A DNA stretch of 36,531 nucleotides from Candidatus Woesearchaeota archaeon (GTDB taxonomy: Archaea > Nanobdellota > Nanobdellia > Woesearchaeales > GW2011-AR9): assembly GCA_016214025.1 (NCBI GenBank), contig JACRPH010000002.1:1-36531 (forward strand). Direction: 5' to 3'. This document shows positions 8,075 through 15,858 of the stretch, in pieces. The notes beneath the pieces were generated by a model, which saw only the letters and a list, made by a program, of their open reading frames with translations, was not told where the DNA came from and searched no databases. The translations under genes and the position numbers were made by a program. How positions within the stretch are numbered: the stretch's first letter is position 1; every line of letters begins with the position of its first letter.

Positions 8075-10654
8075 TTATTCTATCTTGTCTAGCACACAGC
8101 GGAAGCCAATTGTGTCCTCTCCCTTTACCGGGTCTTTGATTTGTTCATTGTATACTAGCACATACTCTGCTTCTTCTTTCCAATTTCCGCCTTTAACTAT
8201 CGCGAACACTCCGCCGTAAGGAGTAGAAGTCCATTCAGAAATATTTCCACCCATATCGTAAATGCCAGCTCCGAAGGTACTTTTATCTAAAGGATACGAG
8301 CCTACTTCTCCCGGTTTATCACTGCAATATTTATAATTAGTAAGGTTGCAGCTTGGTTCTAATGTTCCCCAAGGATAAATGTTCTCAGCTTTTCCTCCTT
8401 TAGCCGCTACTTCCCATTCATCGGCAGTAGGAAGTCTTCCGCCAGCATACTTACAGTACTCTTCTGCCTGGGCTTGGATTAAGTTTGTGACCGGAGAATT
8501 ACTTCCACCGTCTGTAGTACCAGTGCATTTATCGTTATCTATACATTTTTGGTATTGCTTTTGGGTTACCTCAAACTTGGAGATGTAAAATCCAGCGGTA
8601 ACTACATCATGCAGTGGGTTTCCAACATATTTGCATTTAGAGTCGGAGGAATACTCACAGCCAGCACTATAACTTCCGGCTGGCACAAATACAAAGTGAT
8701 TATCGTCCACAATTCCGTTACAATCTTTATCTATTCCATCGGGAAACTTAGTGGATTCTTCTGCTCCGATTGGAACCAGCTGGTACACTCCACCAATCAA
8801 ATTACAGGTAAAGCCGGGGGCATCGGGATGAACTTCACACGCTTTTCCCACACCTGCTTCACATTTATCGGGATCAGCGCAATCTCCATCGTCTACCCAT
8901 ATTCCTACTTCATTGCACTTCTGCTTCTGGGTGCCGTTTTTGTTAAACCCACACCCTGCTATAACCTGCTCTAAAACAACTCCTTTTCCACTTAAATATA
9001 GTTTACCGTCACAATTATTATCGATCGTATCGCAATTTTCTTCAGCTAGTGGATTTATCTTGGGATCAGCGTCATTGCAGTCATTATTAGTTAATACATA
9101 ACCATCTGAACATTTTCCTACCAAGAATATTTTTTCTGATTCACTTTTATTCCCAAATCCATCCTGATCAGCATCTTTATAACAATTTTTGTATTCAAAA
9201 TCTTCGTCAATGTAACCATTACAGTTGTTGTCAATACCATCAACTAATTTTTCTATGGCTGCCGGGTTTACTTCGGGGTTGGTATCATCACAATCATTTT
9301 TGTCAGTAACATAACCATCTGGCGCTTTGCAGCTCTTTTTCTCATCTGTTTTTAAGCCATAACCATCTCCATCTCCATCTTTGAAATAACTGAATGTGGG
9401 GAACCCTTCATCAGTCGTTCCATCGCAGTTATTATCAAGAAGATCGCAGATTTCATCTGCACCGGGTTTAATTTTAGCGTTACTGTCATCACAATCAGTG
9501 TAATCCAGAACATATCCTAATGGAGCACTACAAGCAATAGTTGATGCATTTAAATTACCAAAATTATCGCCATCAACGTCTTCATAAAAGACAAAGTTTG
9601 CTAATCCCTCATCGGTAATTCCATCACAGTTATTGTCCTTCCCGTCGCAAACTTCAGTGGAGGGAAGTGTTGCAGTACAATTGACATAAACTCCATCAAC
9701 ACAAGTCTCAATTCCAGTTCCGCATGCGGTGGAACAAACTTTAATATCTCCCACCTTGCATTCGTCAGGATCAACGCAAACTGTTTTATCTACAGTACTT
9801 CCATCGACACAGTATGTAGTCTTAGTCCCGTTGTTGTTAAGTCCACACTTGACCTCTTGTTCTAATCCATTATCAACAATCGTATCACAGTCATCATCAA
9901 TAGCATTGCATATTTCAGTGGCATCTGGATTAATCTTAGCATCGGTATCGTTACAGTCTCCGTCTTGAGTAATATAATTAAGCATTTTAACTCCACTGGA
10001 ATATACCGAGCCATCAACTGCAGTACAGCCAACTATTGACTGGTTTAAATCGCCAAACCCATCTTTATCATTATCCAGATAGAACGTACTCATAGGCACC
10101 CCTTCGTCCACAAAAGTATTGCAATTGTTGTCTTTTCCATCGCACAATTCAGTAATTGCAGGAGTAACTTCTGGTGTGGTAATTTCCCATGCTCCATTTA
10201 CACAGGATTTAATTCCTGCAGTGCATGAGCCGACACCTGAAGTTCCGGTCAACCCGGTATAATAAGATTGATTCAGAAGCCCCTCATCAGTTTGCCCATC
10301 ACAATTATCATCAACGGCATTGCATAACTCTATTGCTCCCGGATAAATTAGTTTATTGTTGTCATTACAGTCTCCGTCTTTGCCGTAAGGAGCATAGCAT
10401 TCTTCATCAGCTACCATTCCATAATATCCGTCTTTATCCTGGTCAAGGCATGATTTAATTTGGTAAGCATTAGTTTCTCCTCCATCTTCAGCAACATCTA
10501 CACTCACTTCTTTCTTTGCATCAACACTTGTATCAACTGCGTCTTGCTGTGCATCAGTTCTACTAGAACTAGAACTTGAGCTGAACTCTTCTCCACAGCC
10601 AGCATAAATTAATCCGGCGCCTAACAAACTTAATAACGTATTTCTTGCTTTCAT
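8075..10654 (-). CDS. Secreted lipoprotein with MopE-like metal-binding repeats and an FGE-like C-terminal domain
   Basis: 859 residues from the ATG at 10654, which has GAGGT upstream; an in-frame ATG at 10717 would add an unlikely 21-residue extension. The lipobox is IYAGC, followed by a Ser run. About eight repeats follow the pattern DCND..IxPxAxExCxxxDxNCDGxxDEG, often with YxDxDxDGFG spacers. These match the putative metal-binding (MopE-type) motif abundant in myxobacterial surface proteins. Residues about 654-859 form an FGE/SUMF1-like domain (FVFVPAGSY, GGRLPTADEWE, GNISEW, KGGNW, GFRCV). The paired catalytic cysteines of true formylglycine-generating enzymes are not visible, so a binding or structural role is more likely than enzymatic activity. 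Bacterial ancestry by transfer is plausible. Confidence 0.85.
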   Translation of the reverse strand: MKARNTLLSLLGAGLIYAGCGEEFSSSSSSSRTDAQQDAVDTSVDAKKEVSVDVAEDGGETNAYQIKSCLDQDKDGYYGMVADEECYAPYGKDGDCNDNNKLIYPGAIELCNAVDDNCDGQTDEGLLNQSYYTGLTGTSGVGSCTAGIKSCVNGAWEITTPEVTPAITELCDGKDNNCNTFVDEGVPMSTFYLDNDKDGFGDLNQSIVGCTAVDGSVYSSGVKMLNYITQDGDCNDTDAKINPDATEICNAIDDDCDTIVDNGLEQEVKCGLNNNGTKTTYCVDGSTVDKTVCVDPDECKVGDIKVCSTACGTGIETCVDGVYVNCTATLPSTEVCDGKDNNCDGITDEGLANFVFYEDVDGDNFGNLNASTIACSAPLGYVLDYTDCDDSNAKIKPGADEICDLLDNNCDGTTDEGFPTFSYFKDGDGDGYGLKTDEKKSCKAPDGYVTDKNDCDDTNPEVNPAAIEKLVDGIDNNCNGYIDEDFEYKNCYKDADQDGFGNKSESEKIFLVGKCSDGYVLTNNDCNDADPKINPLAEENCDTIDNNCDGKLYLSGKGVVLEQVIAGCGFNKNGTQKQKCNEVGIWVDDGDCADPDKCEAGVGKACEVHPDAPGFTCNLIGGVYQLVPIGAEESTKFPDGIDKDCNGIVDDNHFVFVPAGSYSAGCEYSSDSKCKYVGNPLHDVVTAGFYISKFEVTQKQYQKCIDNDKCTGTTDGGSNSPVTNLIQAQAEEYCKYAGGRLPTADEWEVAAKGGKAENIYPWGTLEPSCNLTNYKYCSDKPGEVGSYPLDKSTFGAGIYDMGGNISEWTSTPYGGVFAIVKGGNWKEEAEYVLVYNEQIKDPVKGEDTIGFRCVLDKIE

Positions 10655-10744
10655 TTTCGTTTTACCTCGCTTAATTTTTTTTAGTTTAATCACAGAACAT
10701 CTATACCCGCACCTCACCTCAGACTATGATTTTATCCCACGATT

Positions 10745-12199
10745 TTATCTCTGCAGTACTACTATGAATAATACAATCAGCACTAACATCAATATGATTG
10801 CTACTACTAATCCGGCTAAGATGTAATCATCAGCGCTGTACGGAGATTCTATCGTCTGCGCGATTACAGCTGAGGATAGCTGGTTTGCATCGGTTGCGGC
10901 TGGAGTGGCAGTTGTAGGAGCAGTAGTTGCTGGGGGGGTAGTCCCTTTAGTCTCTAAGTTAATAGTACTAGTAATTACGCCAGCATTGTCGGTGGAGGCA
11001 TTAGCAGTAATATTTGGCGTTGCCGTCGGCTTAATACATTCCTTCACCACTAATTTTGCTTCCAGTAAATCGCTAATCGTAGTATAATCGTAAAATGCTT
11101 TCCCAGTGATGGCATAAGTTCCCGGAGCTAAATCCGCTTTGGCTTCTCCACTGTACTCTTTCACCACAAAATTATTCTTGGAGGTTCCGGAATCTAATGA
11201 AAAGTCAAACTTCTGGTCGATTCCTAGCTCGGAGCTGATTAAAGAAAGAGCGGCATATTTCTGGCTGTCGCTCCCATAGTTAGTCACTTTAGTGGAAAGG
11301 GTGAATTTGCGGGAGCAGCTCACCTCTGAAGGCAGTAATTTCATTTCTTCAATTCTCACGTCGTCTTTTTTTCGTTCTACGCTGAACTCTACATCCCATT
11401 TTATTTCGTAATCGGCATTATTTTCATCATCAGCTTTAATTATGATTTCTAAGGTATAATCCCCTTCATCAGCATCAGTGGGAACGGTAAAGTTTACTGC
11501 CGGCGCATCGCTTTCACCAAAGTCATCTCCTGCGCCTAACCCGAAATCGATTTCTTCGTCAATTTCTTTACCAAAATCAGAATCATCTAACTGTACGGTT
11601 ATGGTTCCATCTTCTATATCCCCATAATCATAATCTTTGTCAAAGCCATTGTCCAAGCTGAAGCGCAGTTCTACCTCATCTCCAGGAGTTAAATCAGGAA
11701 TCTTGTCTCCTTCATCTTTTAGGGTCTTTTCTTTAAGTCCGTTGATGAATACACCAATGTTTTTTAACTTAAGCATTGGTTCAACCTTTGCATTTAAAGT
11801 GGAGGGCTTTCCAGCGATAGTTAGTTTCCCAAAAGAAGTGTTTCCGGGATCCAGCCCAGCAGGGATTTTCCCGGAGAGCTTTACCGTTGTAGTCGCGTTA
11901 GGACTAACTAAGACCGTAGTAGGAAATGCAGCCCCATTTAATGTGAAATCTCCTTTTTTATAGTCGTTGCTGATCAGCTCAGTAAGATCTAAAGATACAT
12001 TTTCAGCTGCAGCAGCATCCGTAGTAAGACTAATAAGATAATCTTTAAACTCAAAATACTTATCTTTATCATTCAGATTATTATAATTTACTGGGATTAT
12101 CAATTCCCCAGATAGCTTTACCTCAGCCACAGCCATCGTAGCTAACAATACTAATAATATCCCCATTAATATCCCCATTATACCTAAGTGTAATTTCAT
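10745..12199 (-). CDS. Anchored Ig-like surface protein (484 aa)
   Basis: 484 residues from the ATG at 12199, chosen because GGAGG sits just before it and a signal peptide follows at once (hydrophobic core LGIMGILMGILLVLLATMAVA). An upstream ATG at 12376 would add 59 residues overlapping the preceding gene and hide the signal. The mature part has several beta-sandwich domains. The last (about residues 285-395) contains two cysteines, SEVSCSRKFTL and LVVKECI. A Thr/Ala/Pro-rich linker and a C-terminal TM helix (YILAGLVVAIILMLVLIVLF) end the protein. Its acidic domain plus Cys domain match the C-terminal quarter of the 1754-aa protein. Likely an envelope component made with it. Confidence 0.82.
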   Translation of the reverse strand: MKLHLGIMGILMGILLVLLATMAVAEVKLSGELIIPVNYNNLNDKDKYFEFKDYLISLTTDAAAAENVSLDLTELISNDYKKGDFTLNGAAFPTTVLVSPNATTTVKLSGKIPAGLDPGNTSFGKLTIAGKPSTLNAKVEPMLKLKNIGVFINGLKEKTLKDEGDKIPDLTPGDEVELRFSLDNGFDKDYDYGDIEDGTITVQLDDSDFGKEIDEEIDFGLGAGDDFGESDAPAVNFTVPTDADEGDYTLEIIIKADDENNADYEIKWDVEFSVERKKDDVRIEEMKLLPSEVSCSRKFTLSTKVTNYGSDSQKYAALSLISSELGIDQKFDFSLDSGTSKNNFVVKEYSGEAKADLAPGTYAITGKAFYDYTTISDLLEAKLVVKECIKPTATPNITANASTDNAGVITSTINLETKGTTPPATTAPTTATPAATDANQLSSAVIAQTIESPYSADDYILAGLVVAIILMLVLIVLFIVVLQR

Positions 12200-12326
12200 G
12201 TTATTTCCTCCACCCCCATTGTTTTTATTCTGAAGTAGTACTCTCTTATTTAAATCTTTCGGCTGAAAGGCACGTTTTGGACTAATATACTTATACCAAA
12301 TAATTTTAAAAAATAAGCCGGAAAGC

Positions 12327-12839
12327 TTACTTCCTTCCCATATAGAAGAACTTTTCGATAGACACGTCAGCGTCATTATAGTTTCCGGATCGGGGATGGC
12401 TGCTGCCTACCTGCTGCCCTGCCCCTCTTTGAATCTGGGGGTTTGGAGGAAGCTCGCCTGGTGCTAACGGAGCTTGAGCCGGAGCTGATGGCCGCTGGTA
12501 AGTCATCCTGCTGTTAATGGCAGCAATATCCCGTTCCAACGCTTGCAGTTTGTCTTCAATCTCTTTGAGTTTTCTAACCATGAATCTGGTGTTTTCCTCC
12601 ATGATCTGCCGCACTTCATCTTGGGGTAAGGCGGGTTTTTCTGCACCAGGTTTAGAATCCATAGCGGCTTCTGCTTCTACTTTACCCATGGTATCTCTTA
12701 AAGAAGAATATTCATTTGCCCCCTGAGACCTAAAGATTCTTTCAGCTTGGATCACGGCATCTTCTCGGTCGGCAGCAAGACCTTGCTTCATTAACTCTAA
12801 CGCCATAGCATTAATCTTTTGAATTCGTTCTACATCCAT
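12327..12839 (-). CDS. Coiled-coil protein, first gene of the surface operon
   Basis: 170 residues, no signal peptide. The N-terminal half (KINAMALELMKQGLA, then EDAVIQAERIF) looks like a small helical domain. A coiled coil at about residues 78-110 contains KLKEIEDKLQALERDIAAI. A Pro/Ala/Gln-rich linker leads to the C-terminal tail DVSIEKFFYMGRK, a motif that to my recollection recurs at the ends of small DPANN proteins. GAGGTAA lies 5 nt before the start. As the lead gene of a four-gene surface operon it may be a cytoplasmic assembly or regulatory partner; this is inference. Confidence 0.75.
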   Translation of the reverse strand: MDVERIQKINAMALELMKQGLAADREDAVIQAERIFRSQGANEYSSLRDTMGKVEAEAAMDSKPGAEKPALPQDEVRQIMEENTRFMVRKLKEIEDKLQALERDIAAINSRMTYQRPSAPAQAPLAPGELPPNPQIQRGAGQQVGSSHPRSGNYNDADVSIEKFFYMGRK

Positions 12840-12893
12840 TTTAATTACCTCGTTTTTGGTTTAATTGATTATTACCTAAAAATTCTACTTTCT

Positions 12894-12908
12894 GCCTATT
12901 TAATAATC
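12894..12908 (-). promoter_or_regulatory. Promoter (TATA) of the surface operon
   Basis: On the minus strand this reads GATTATTAAATAGGC, an archaeal TATA element about 60 nt before the start at 12839. It leaves a leader of about 35 nt with a GAGGTAA ribosome site. This contrasts with the leaderless promoters of most single genes here. Confidence 0.45.
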
Positions 12909-12997
12909 TTTTCTATTCTGGTGGATATAGGTTAGGATAGCATGAACTCGTCCAAAATTTCGAAAGTCTTTTATGGTAGTACTATTTACTTAAGAGA

Positions 12998-13150
12998 ATG
13001 TTTTCCAAGAAAGGGTTTATCGAGCATCCTTTATCAGCAGTATTCATAGCTTTAATTATAGGCTTAATACTGGGAATGGTGTTAATGTATCTTATCCAAA
13101 GCTGTATCATTCAGCTTCCGTTTAATCTGATGGGGTGTAGCTTATACTAA
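12998..13150 (+). CDS. Micro membrane protein (50 aa), pilin-like shape
   Basis: 50 residues: a short basic head MFSKKGFIEH, a single hydrophobic helix at about residues 12-32 (VFIALIIGLILGMVLMYL), then a short tail with two cysteines. TTTTATGG about 26 nt upstream may be its TATA box. The shape [K][KR]G..IE followed by a TM helix parallels the neighbouring 54-aa protein on the other strand, and the two genes converge with 39 nt between them. The head loosely resembles class III (type IV pilin-like) signal peptides. Not recognised as a known family. Confidence 0.5.
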   Translation: MFSKKGFIEHPLSAVFIALIIGLILGMVLMYLIQSCIIQLPFNLMGCSLY

Positions 13151-13189
13151 CTTCTTTCTAAAAAGAACTTAAACAGATATAGTACTCCT

Positions 13190-13354
13190 CTATTTCCCTT
13201 TGGTAACAATCCCGCAGAACATTGACTTCAGGCTGATCGGAATAACTCCTTTTATACTTAAATAAATAACTACGGCAGCAGCAATAATTCCTATTACTAA
13301 TCCCACCATAAAATACTGGAACTCAATCATCCCTAACTGGCCTCTTTTTCCCAT
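13190..13354 (-). CDS. Micro membrane protein (54 aa) with class III signal-like head
   Basis: 54 residues beginning MGKRGQLGMIEFQYF, followed by one hydrophobic helix (VGLVIGIIAAAVVIYL) and a 20-residue tail with one Cys. The GQ....IEF head before a helix resembles archaeal class III signal peptides of pilin-like proteins, but the usual QxSxE is not exact, so a pilin call is tentative. The TATA box CCTTTATATACTT lies 26 nt before the ATG, so the mRNA is probably leaderless. It converges with the similar 50-aa gene. Confidence 0.58.
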   Translation of the reverse strand: MGKRGQLGMIEFQYFMVGLVIGIIAAAVVIYLSIKGVIPISLKSMFCGIVTKGK

Positions 13355-13373
13355 AGGCGGTGGTATTTCTCAG

Positions 13374-13386
13374 AAGTATATAAAGG
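13374..13386 (-). promoter_or_regulatory. TATA box for the 54-aa micro protein
   Basis: On the minus strand CCTTTATATACTT is centred 26 nt before the ATG at 13354. It is a strong consensus-like element and supports the gene call. Confidence 0.6.
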
Positions 13387-13429
13387 TTTCTGTTGCTCTC
13401 TCTTTTGCGTCGTCTCCTCTATTCCCACC

Positions 13430-13446
13430 GAAAGATTTATAAATAA
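13430..13446 (+). promoter_or_regulatory. BRE-TATA promoter of tfb
   Basis: CGAAAGATTTATAAATA matches a purine-rich BRE next to a TATA box. The expected start is near 13466-13470, giving the TFB mRNA a leader of roughly 45 nt, unlike the leaderless neighbours. A second TATA-like element, GTATTTAAACTT, begins near 13460. Confidence 0.6.
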
Positions 13447-13471
13447 GTTACTGATTTGGTATTTAAACTTA

Positions 13472-13501
13472 ATGTTTAACGCTGAGGTAATTATTCCTTA
13501 A
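13472..13501 (+). other. Possible 9-codon upstream ORF in the tfb leader
   Basis: ATG at 13472 opens MFNAEVIIP and stops with TAA at 13499-13501, 12 nt before the TFB start. It lies close to the predicted transcription start, so it could be read as a leaderless micro-ORF. It contains GAGGTAA, which is too far (about 25 nt) from the TFB ATG to act as a standard ribosome site. Evidence is positional only. Confidence 0.25.
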
Positions 13502-13513
13502 AGTTCTTTAAAA

Positions 13514-14440
13514 ATGATACGCAAAACCATCAAAGAGTGTCCGGAATGCGCCAGCAAGAACATTTATCGTGATGTGGAAAAGGGCGAAACGGTATGCCGG
13601 GACTGCGGATTGGTTATTGAAGACAGGATGGTTGATTTTTCTCAGGAGTGGAGAGATTTTGATGAAGATGGGGGAGGCGCCAGCAAGAGAAGAACCGGAG
13701 CACCTTCTTCAGAGACTTCATTTGACCGCGGCTTAGGTACAGAAGTAGGAACGGCTGCGGATGTGTATAAATTAAGCTCAAACAAAGATAGGGATCGATT
13801 TAATCGCCTGAGAAAGTGGAATATCCGCATTTCTACCGCTATTGAACGGAATTTAAAAGTGGCTTTAGCTGAATTAAAAAGAGTCAGCTCCTTTTTGAAG
13901 CTGCCTAAGTCCGTAGAAGAGGAAGCAGCCAGAATTTACCGGTTGGCAGTGCAGAAAGGCTTAGTTCGAGGCAGAAGTATGGAATCAGTGGTTGCCGGTG
14001 CTTTGTATGCAGCCTGCCGTCGTCATGAAGTTCCCCGTACTTTAGATGAGATGGGCGAAGCTTCCGGTATTGAGAAGAAAGAGATTGGCAGAACCTATCG
14101 TTTTGTTACCCGGGAACTGGAAATTTCCATCAAGCCCAGCAATCCGGCAGATTATATTCCTCGGTTTGCTTCAGCACTTAAATTGACTCCGGAATCGCAA
14201 TCCAAAGCAGTTGAGATCCTAGAAATGGCGCGGGATATTGAATTGACTTCCGGAAGAGGGCCTACGGGCATTGCTGCTGCTGCTTTGTATGTCGCTTCTT
14301 TGATTCATGGAGAGAAACGGACACAGAGAGAAGTGGCGGATGTGGCAGGGGTTACTGAAGTTACTATCAGGAATCGCTACAAAGAGCTGATAAAGAGACT
14401 GAAGCTGTCTAAGATAGTAGAGAAGAGCAAGAAGAAGTAG
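13514..14440 (+). CDS. tfb: Transcription initiation factor IIB (TFB)
   Basis: 308 residues, full length for an archaeal TFB. The N-terminal zinc ribbon has Cys at 9, 12, 28 and 31 (CPEC...CRDC), followed by the B-reader/linker region (DFSQEWRDFD, then GAPSSE). Two cyclin-like repeats occupy about residues 105-200 and 205-300. The second contains TGRGPTGIAAAALY-type sequence and ends with a recognition helix region EVADVAGVTEVTIRNRY. TFB binds the TATA-TBP complex and BRE and recruits RNA polymerase. It is a stand-alone gene with a strong BRE-TATA and a leader. The stop is TAG. Confidence 0.97.
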   Translation: MIRKTIKECPECASKNIYRDVEKGETVCRDCGLVIEDRMVDFSQEWRDFDEDGGGASKRRTGAPSSETSFDRGLGTEVGTAADVYKLSSNKDRDRFNRLRKWNIRISTAIERNLKVALAELKRVSSFLKLPKSVEEEAARIYRLAVQKGLVRGRSMESVVAGALYAACRRHEVPRTLDEMGEASGIEKKEIGRTYRFVTRELEISIKPSNPADYIPRFASALKLTPESQSKAVEILEMARDIELTSGRGPTGIAAAALYVASLIHGEKRTQREVADVAGVTEVTIRNRYKELIKRLKLSKIVEKSKKK

Positions 14441-14500
14441 GTTGTTTTAGTTGATTTTTGGTGGTGGGGTGTTTTAAATATTAATTGGAGGTAAAATAAA

Positions 14501-14725
14501 ATGGAATGTAAATCTGAATATAGGAAAAAGTGTAATTTTTTTAAGGATTATTGGACTGTCATCGGGGTGGGTTCTGGACTTGATCGCTGTTTGGGTCCGA
14601 ATGCTAGACATTGCCAGCTCTATCAAGCTTGGGAAGAGAATGCCAGATTAAAGAAGCAAAGTGCTGATGGTAGCCTGGAAGAGAGAGTCAGAAAAGATCT
14701 TCAGATATTAGGGCAGATGTGTTAA
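14501..14725 (+). CDS. Small Cys-rich hypothetical protein (74 aa)
   Basis: 74 residues with cysteines in MECKSEYRKKC, DRCLG, RHCQLYQAWEE and a C-terminal Cys. Four to five Cys in a short cytoplasmic protein suggest a metal-binding knot; the order C-x7-C then C-x7-C is regular. The C-terminal half is a charged helix. GGAGGT sits 8 nt before the ATG, a textbook ribosome site, so the start is secure. No family is recognised. Confidence 0.68.
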   Translation: MECKSEYRKKCNFFKDYWTVIGVGSGLDRCLGPNARHCQLYQAWEENARLKKQSADGSLEERVRKDLQILGQMC

Positions 14726-14798
14726 GTTGAAGAGATTAATCTTATTTTTTGGGTTTTAGGTGTTTTGGTGATGGAAGTTTTGAGCTGTTTTAATAAGG

Positions 14799-15470
14799 AT
14801 GATTACAATGAACCTAAGAGAATTACTTTCATACCAGAACCCCAGAATGGAAGAGTACGATAGAATTATCGCTGGAACAAGGTGCCGGGATTGGACCTGT
14901 ACTGTTCCCTGCGCAGACCTTCGGACAAGAAGATTAAAAAGGAATCATAACCAACTTCTCCAAGAAAAATTAAGCGGCAGATTATTAGTAGATTTAGGAT
15001 GCGGTACAAACATGGCCAGCTGGGAAAAGACCGCTGAATTAGCGATGGGCTGTAAAGCAAGAGCTTATCTGGGTGTAGACCGTTTTTTTTCACCAGAAGA
15101 AGAATTGTATAAGTCTCTTGCTCCGGCAGATGCCACCGCAGAATATGCTTCAACCGAGTTGATTTTAGTTTGCGGAGATATGCTTAAATTTTTAGCCATG
15201 CTTCCAGATAATAGCGCCAATTTTACCATTAATAACATTGATGCGGCAATTATTTCCTCAAAGCATTATTTATCGGCGGTGACAGATGAATTAGAAAGAG
15301 CCACTGTCCCGGGGGGAATAGTTTTTGGGGCATGCTCAGTGCCACTTTCTTATCTCTCTCAAGATTTATTCTGTAAAGTAGAACCATCTTACCATGACCC
15401 AAATTCAGGGTTATTTGTTAAAAAAGCAGCGGGAGAAGGGGTAGATATTACTGCGGCTTCCCTCAGCTAA
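14799..15470 (+). CDS. SAM-dependent methyltransferase-like protein
   Basis: About 223 residues from the ATG at 14799; a second ATG at 14808 (preceded by GGATG) could be the real start. The Rossmann-type pattern is visible: motif I LLVDLGCGTN near residue 62, motif II strand YLGVDRF near 90, and an acidic CGDMLKFL near 127. This fits a class I methyltransferase. The N-terminal CRDWTCTVPC cluster has three cysteines and could bind metal. The substrate cannot be inferred. The gene ends at TAA, overlapping by 4 nt the convergent extended zinc-ribbon frame. Confidence 0.65.
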   Translation: MITMNLRELLSYQNPRMEEYDRIIAGTRCRDWTCTVPCADLRTRRLKRNHNQLLQEKLSGRLLVDLGCGTNMASWEKTAELAMGCKARAYLGVDRFFSPEEELYKSLAPADATAEYASTELILVCGDMLKFLAMLPDNSANFTINNIDAAIISSKHYLSAVTDELERATVPGGIVFGACSVPLSYLSQDLFCKVEPSYHDPNSGLFVKKAAGEGVDITAASLS

Positions 15471-15556
15471 CTTACACAAATCGGTTGCTCCTCTAAAGCA
15501 AAACCACACACCTCACAATAAAAAGTATAACCTTCCCATCCTGCTAATTCATCCTA
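15467..15556 (-). other. In-frame continuation of the zinc-ribbon gene beyond TAG
   Basis: After the TAG the same frame continues for 28 codons, DELAGWEGYTFYCEVCGF then a tail with a third Cys, and ends in TAG at 15469-15467. CEVCG is the second knuckle expected of a CPxCG...CxxCG zinc ribbon, and the extended frame closes exactly against the convergent methyltransferase gene. Other genes here end in TAG (taw3, tfb, PAC2), so TAG is an ordinary stop in this genome. Confidence 0.7.
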
Positions 15557-15850
15557 AGATTCTGGTGGAGATTTAGAATACTCTGACCTCATACTTCCTT
15601 TAACCACACCACAAATTGGGCAATTATAATGGCTGGGAACAAAAACTTTTCTTTCTGTGCTTGTTTCTACCAAATAAAAACTTCTTTCTTTTTCAATTAT
15701 TTCTTGAGCGGGATATTCTGTTCTAACTAAATCAGCAACACTATCAAAAACAAGGCCCTCTTCTTTAGCCTGGGCGATTTTAGCCTGTATCTTTTCCTTT
15801 TCCTCGAAAGACATATGTTCATATACTTCTTTAATCAATTCATCAAACAT
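15554..15850 (-). CDS. Zinc-ribbon protein, N-terminal part up to an in-frame amber codon
   Basis: 98 residues to a TAG at 15556-15554. The first 60 residues are helical and charged (KEVYEHMSFEEKEKIQAKI). A strand region leads to HYNCPICGVVKGS, the first zinc knuckle. The partner knuckle appears only after the TAG, in the same frame (see the extension entry). The start lies 8 nt after the stop of the upstream gene, so the two are probably one operon. Either the last zinc-binding half is lost, or the stop is read through, or the TAG is a mutation or sequencing error. Confidence 0.6.
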   Translation of the reverse strand: MFDELIKEVYEHMSFEEKEKIQAKIAQAKEEGLVFDSVADLVRTEYPAQEIIEKERSFYLVETSTERKVFVPSHYNCPICGVVKGSMRSEYSKSPPES

Positions 15851-15858
15851 TTTCTCGG

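Noticed and set aside
8075-8692. Formylglycine-generating enzyme call
   Set aside because: Fold landmarks are present but the catalytic Cys pair is missing, so only an FGE-like domain is claimed.
14866-15153. 95-residue minus-strand frame
   Set aside because: Antisense to the methyltransferase-like gene, which shows a clear motif I on the plus strand.
15554-15556. TAG as a pyrrolysine codon
   Set aside because: TAG ends several ordinary genes in the window (taw3, tfb, PAC2, others), and no PylRS or tRNA-Pyl was seen; a mutation, error or local readthrough is simpler.
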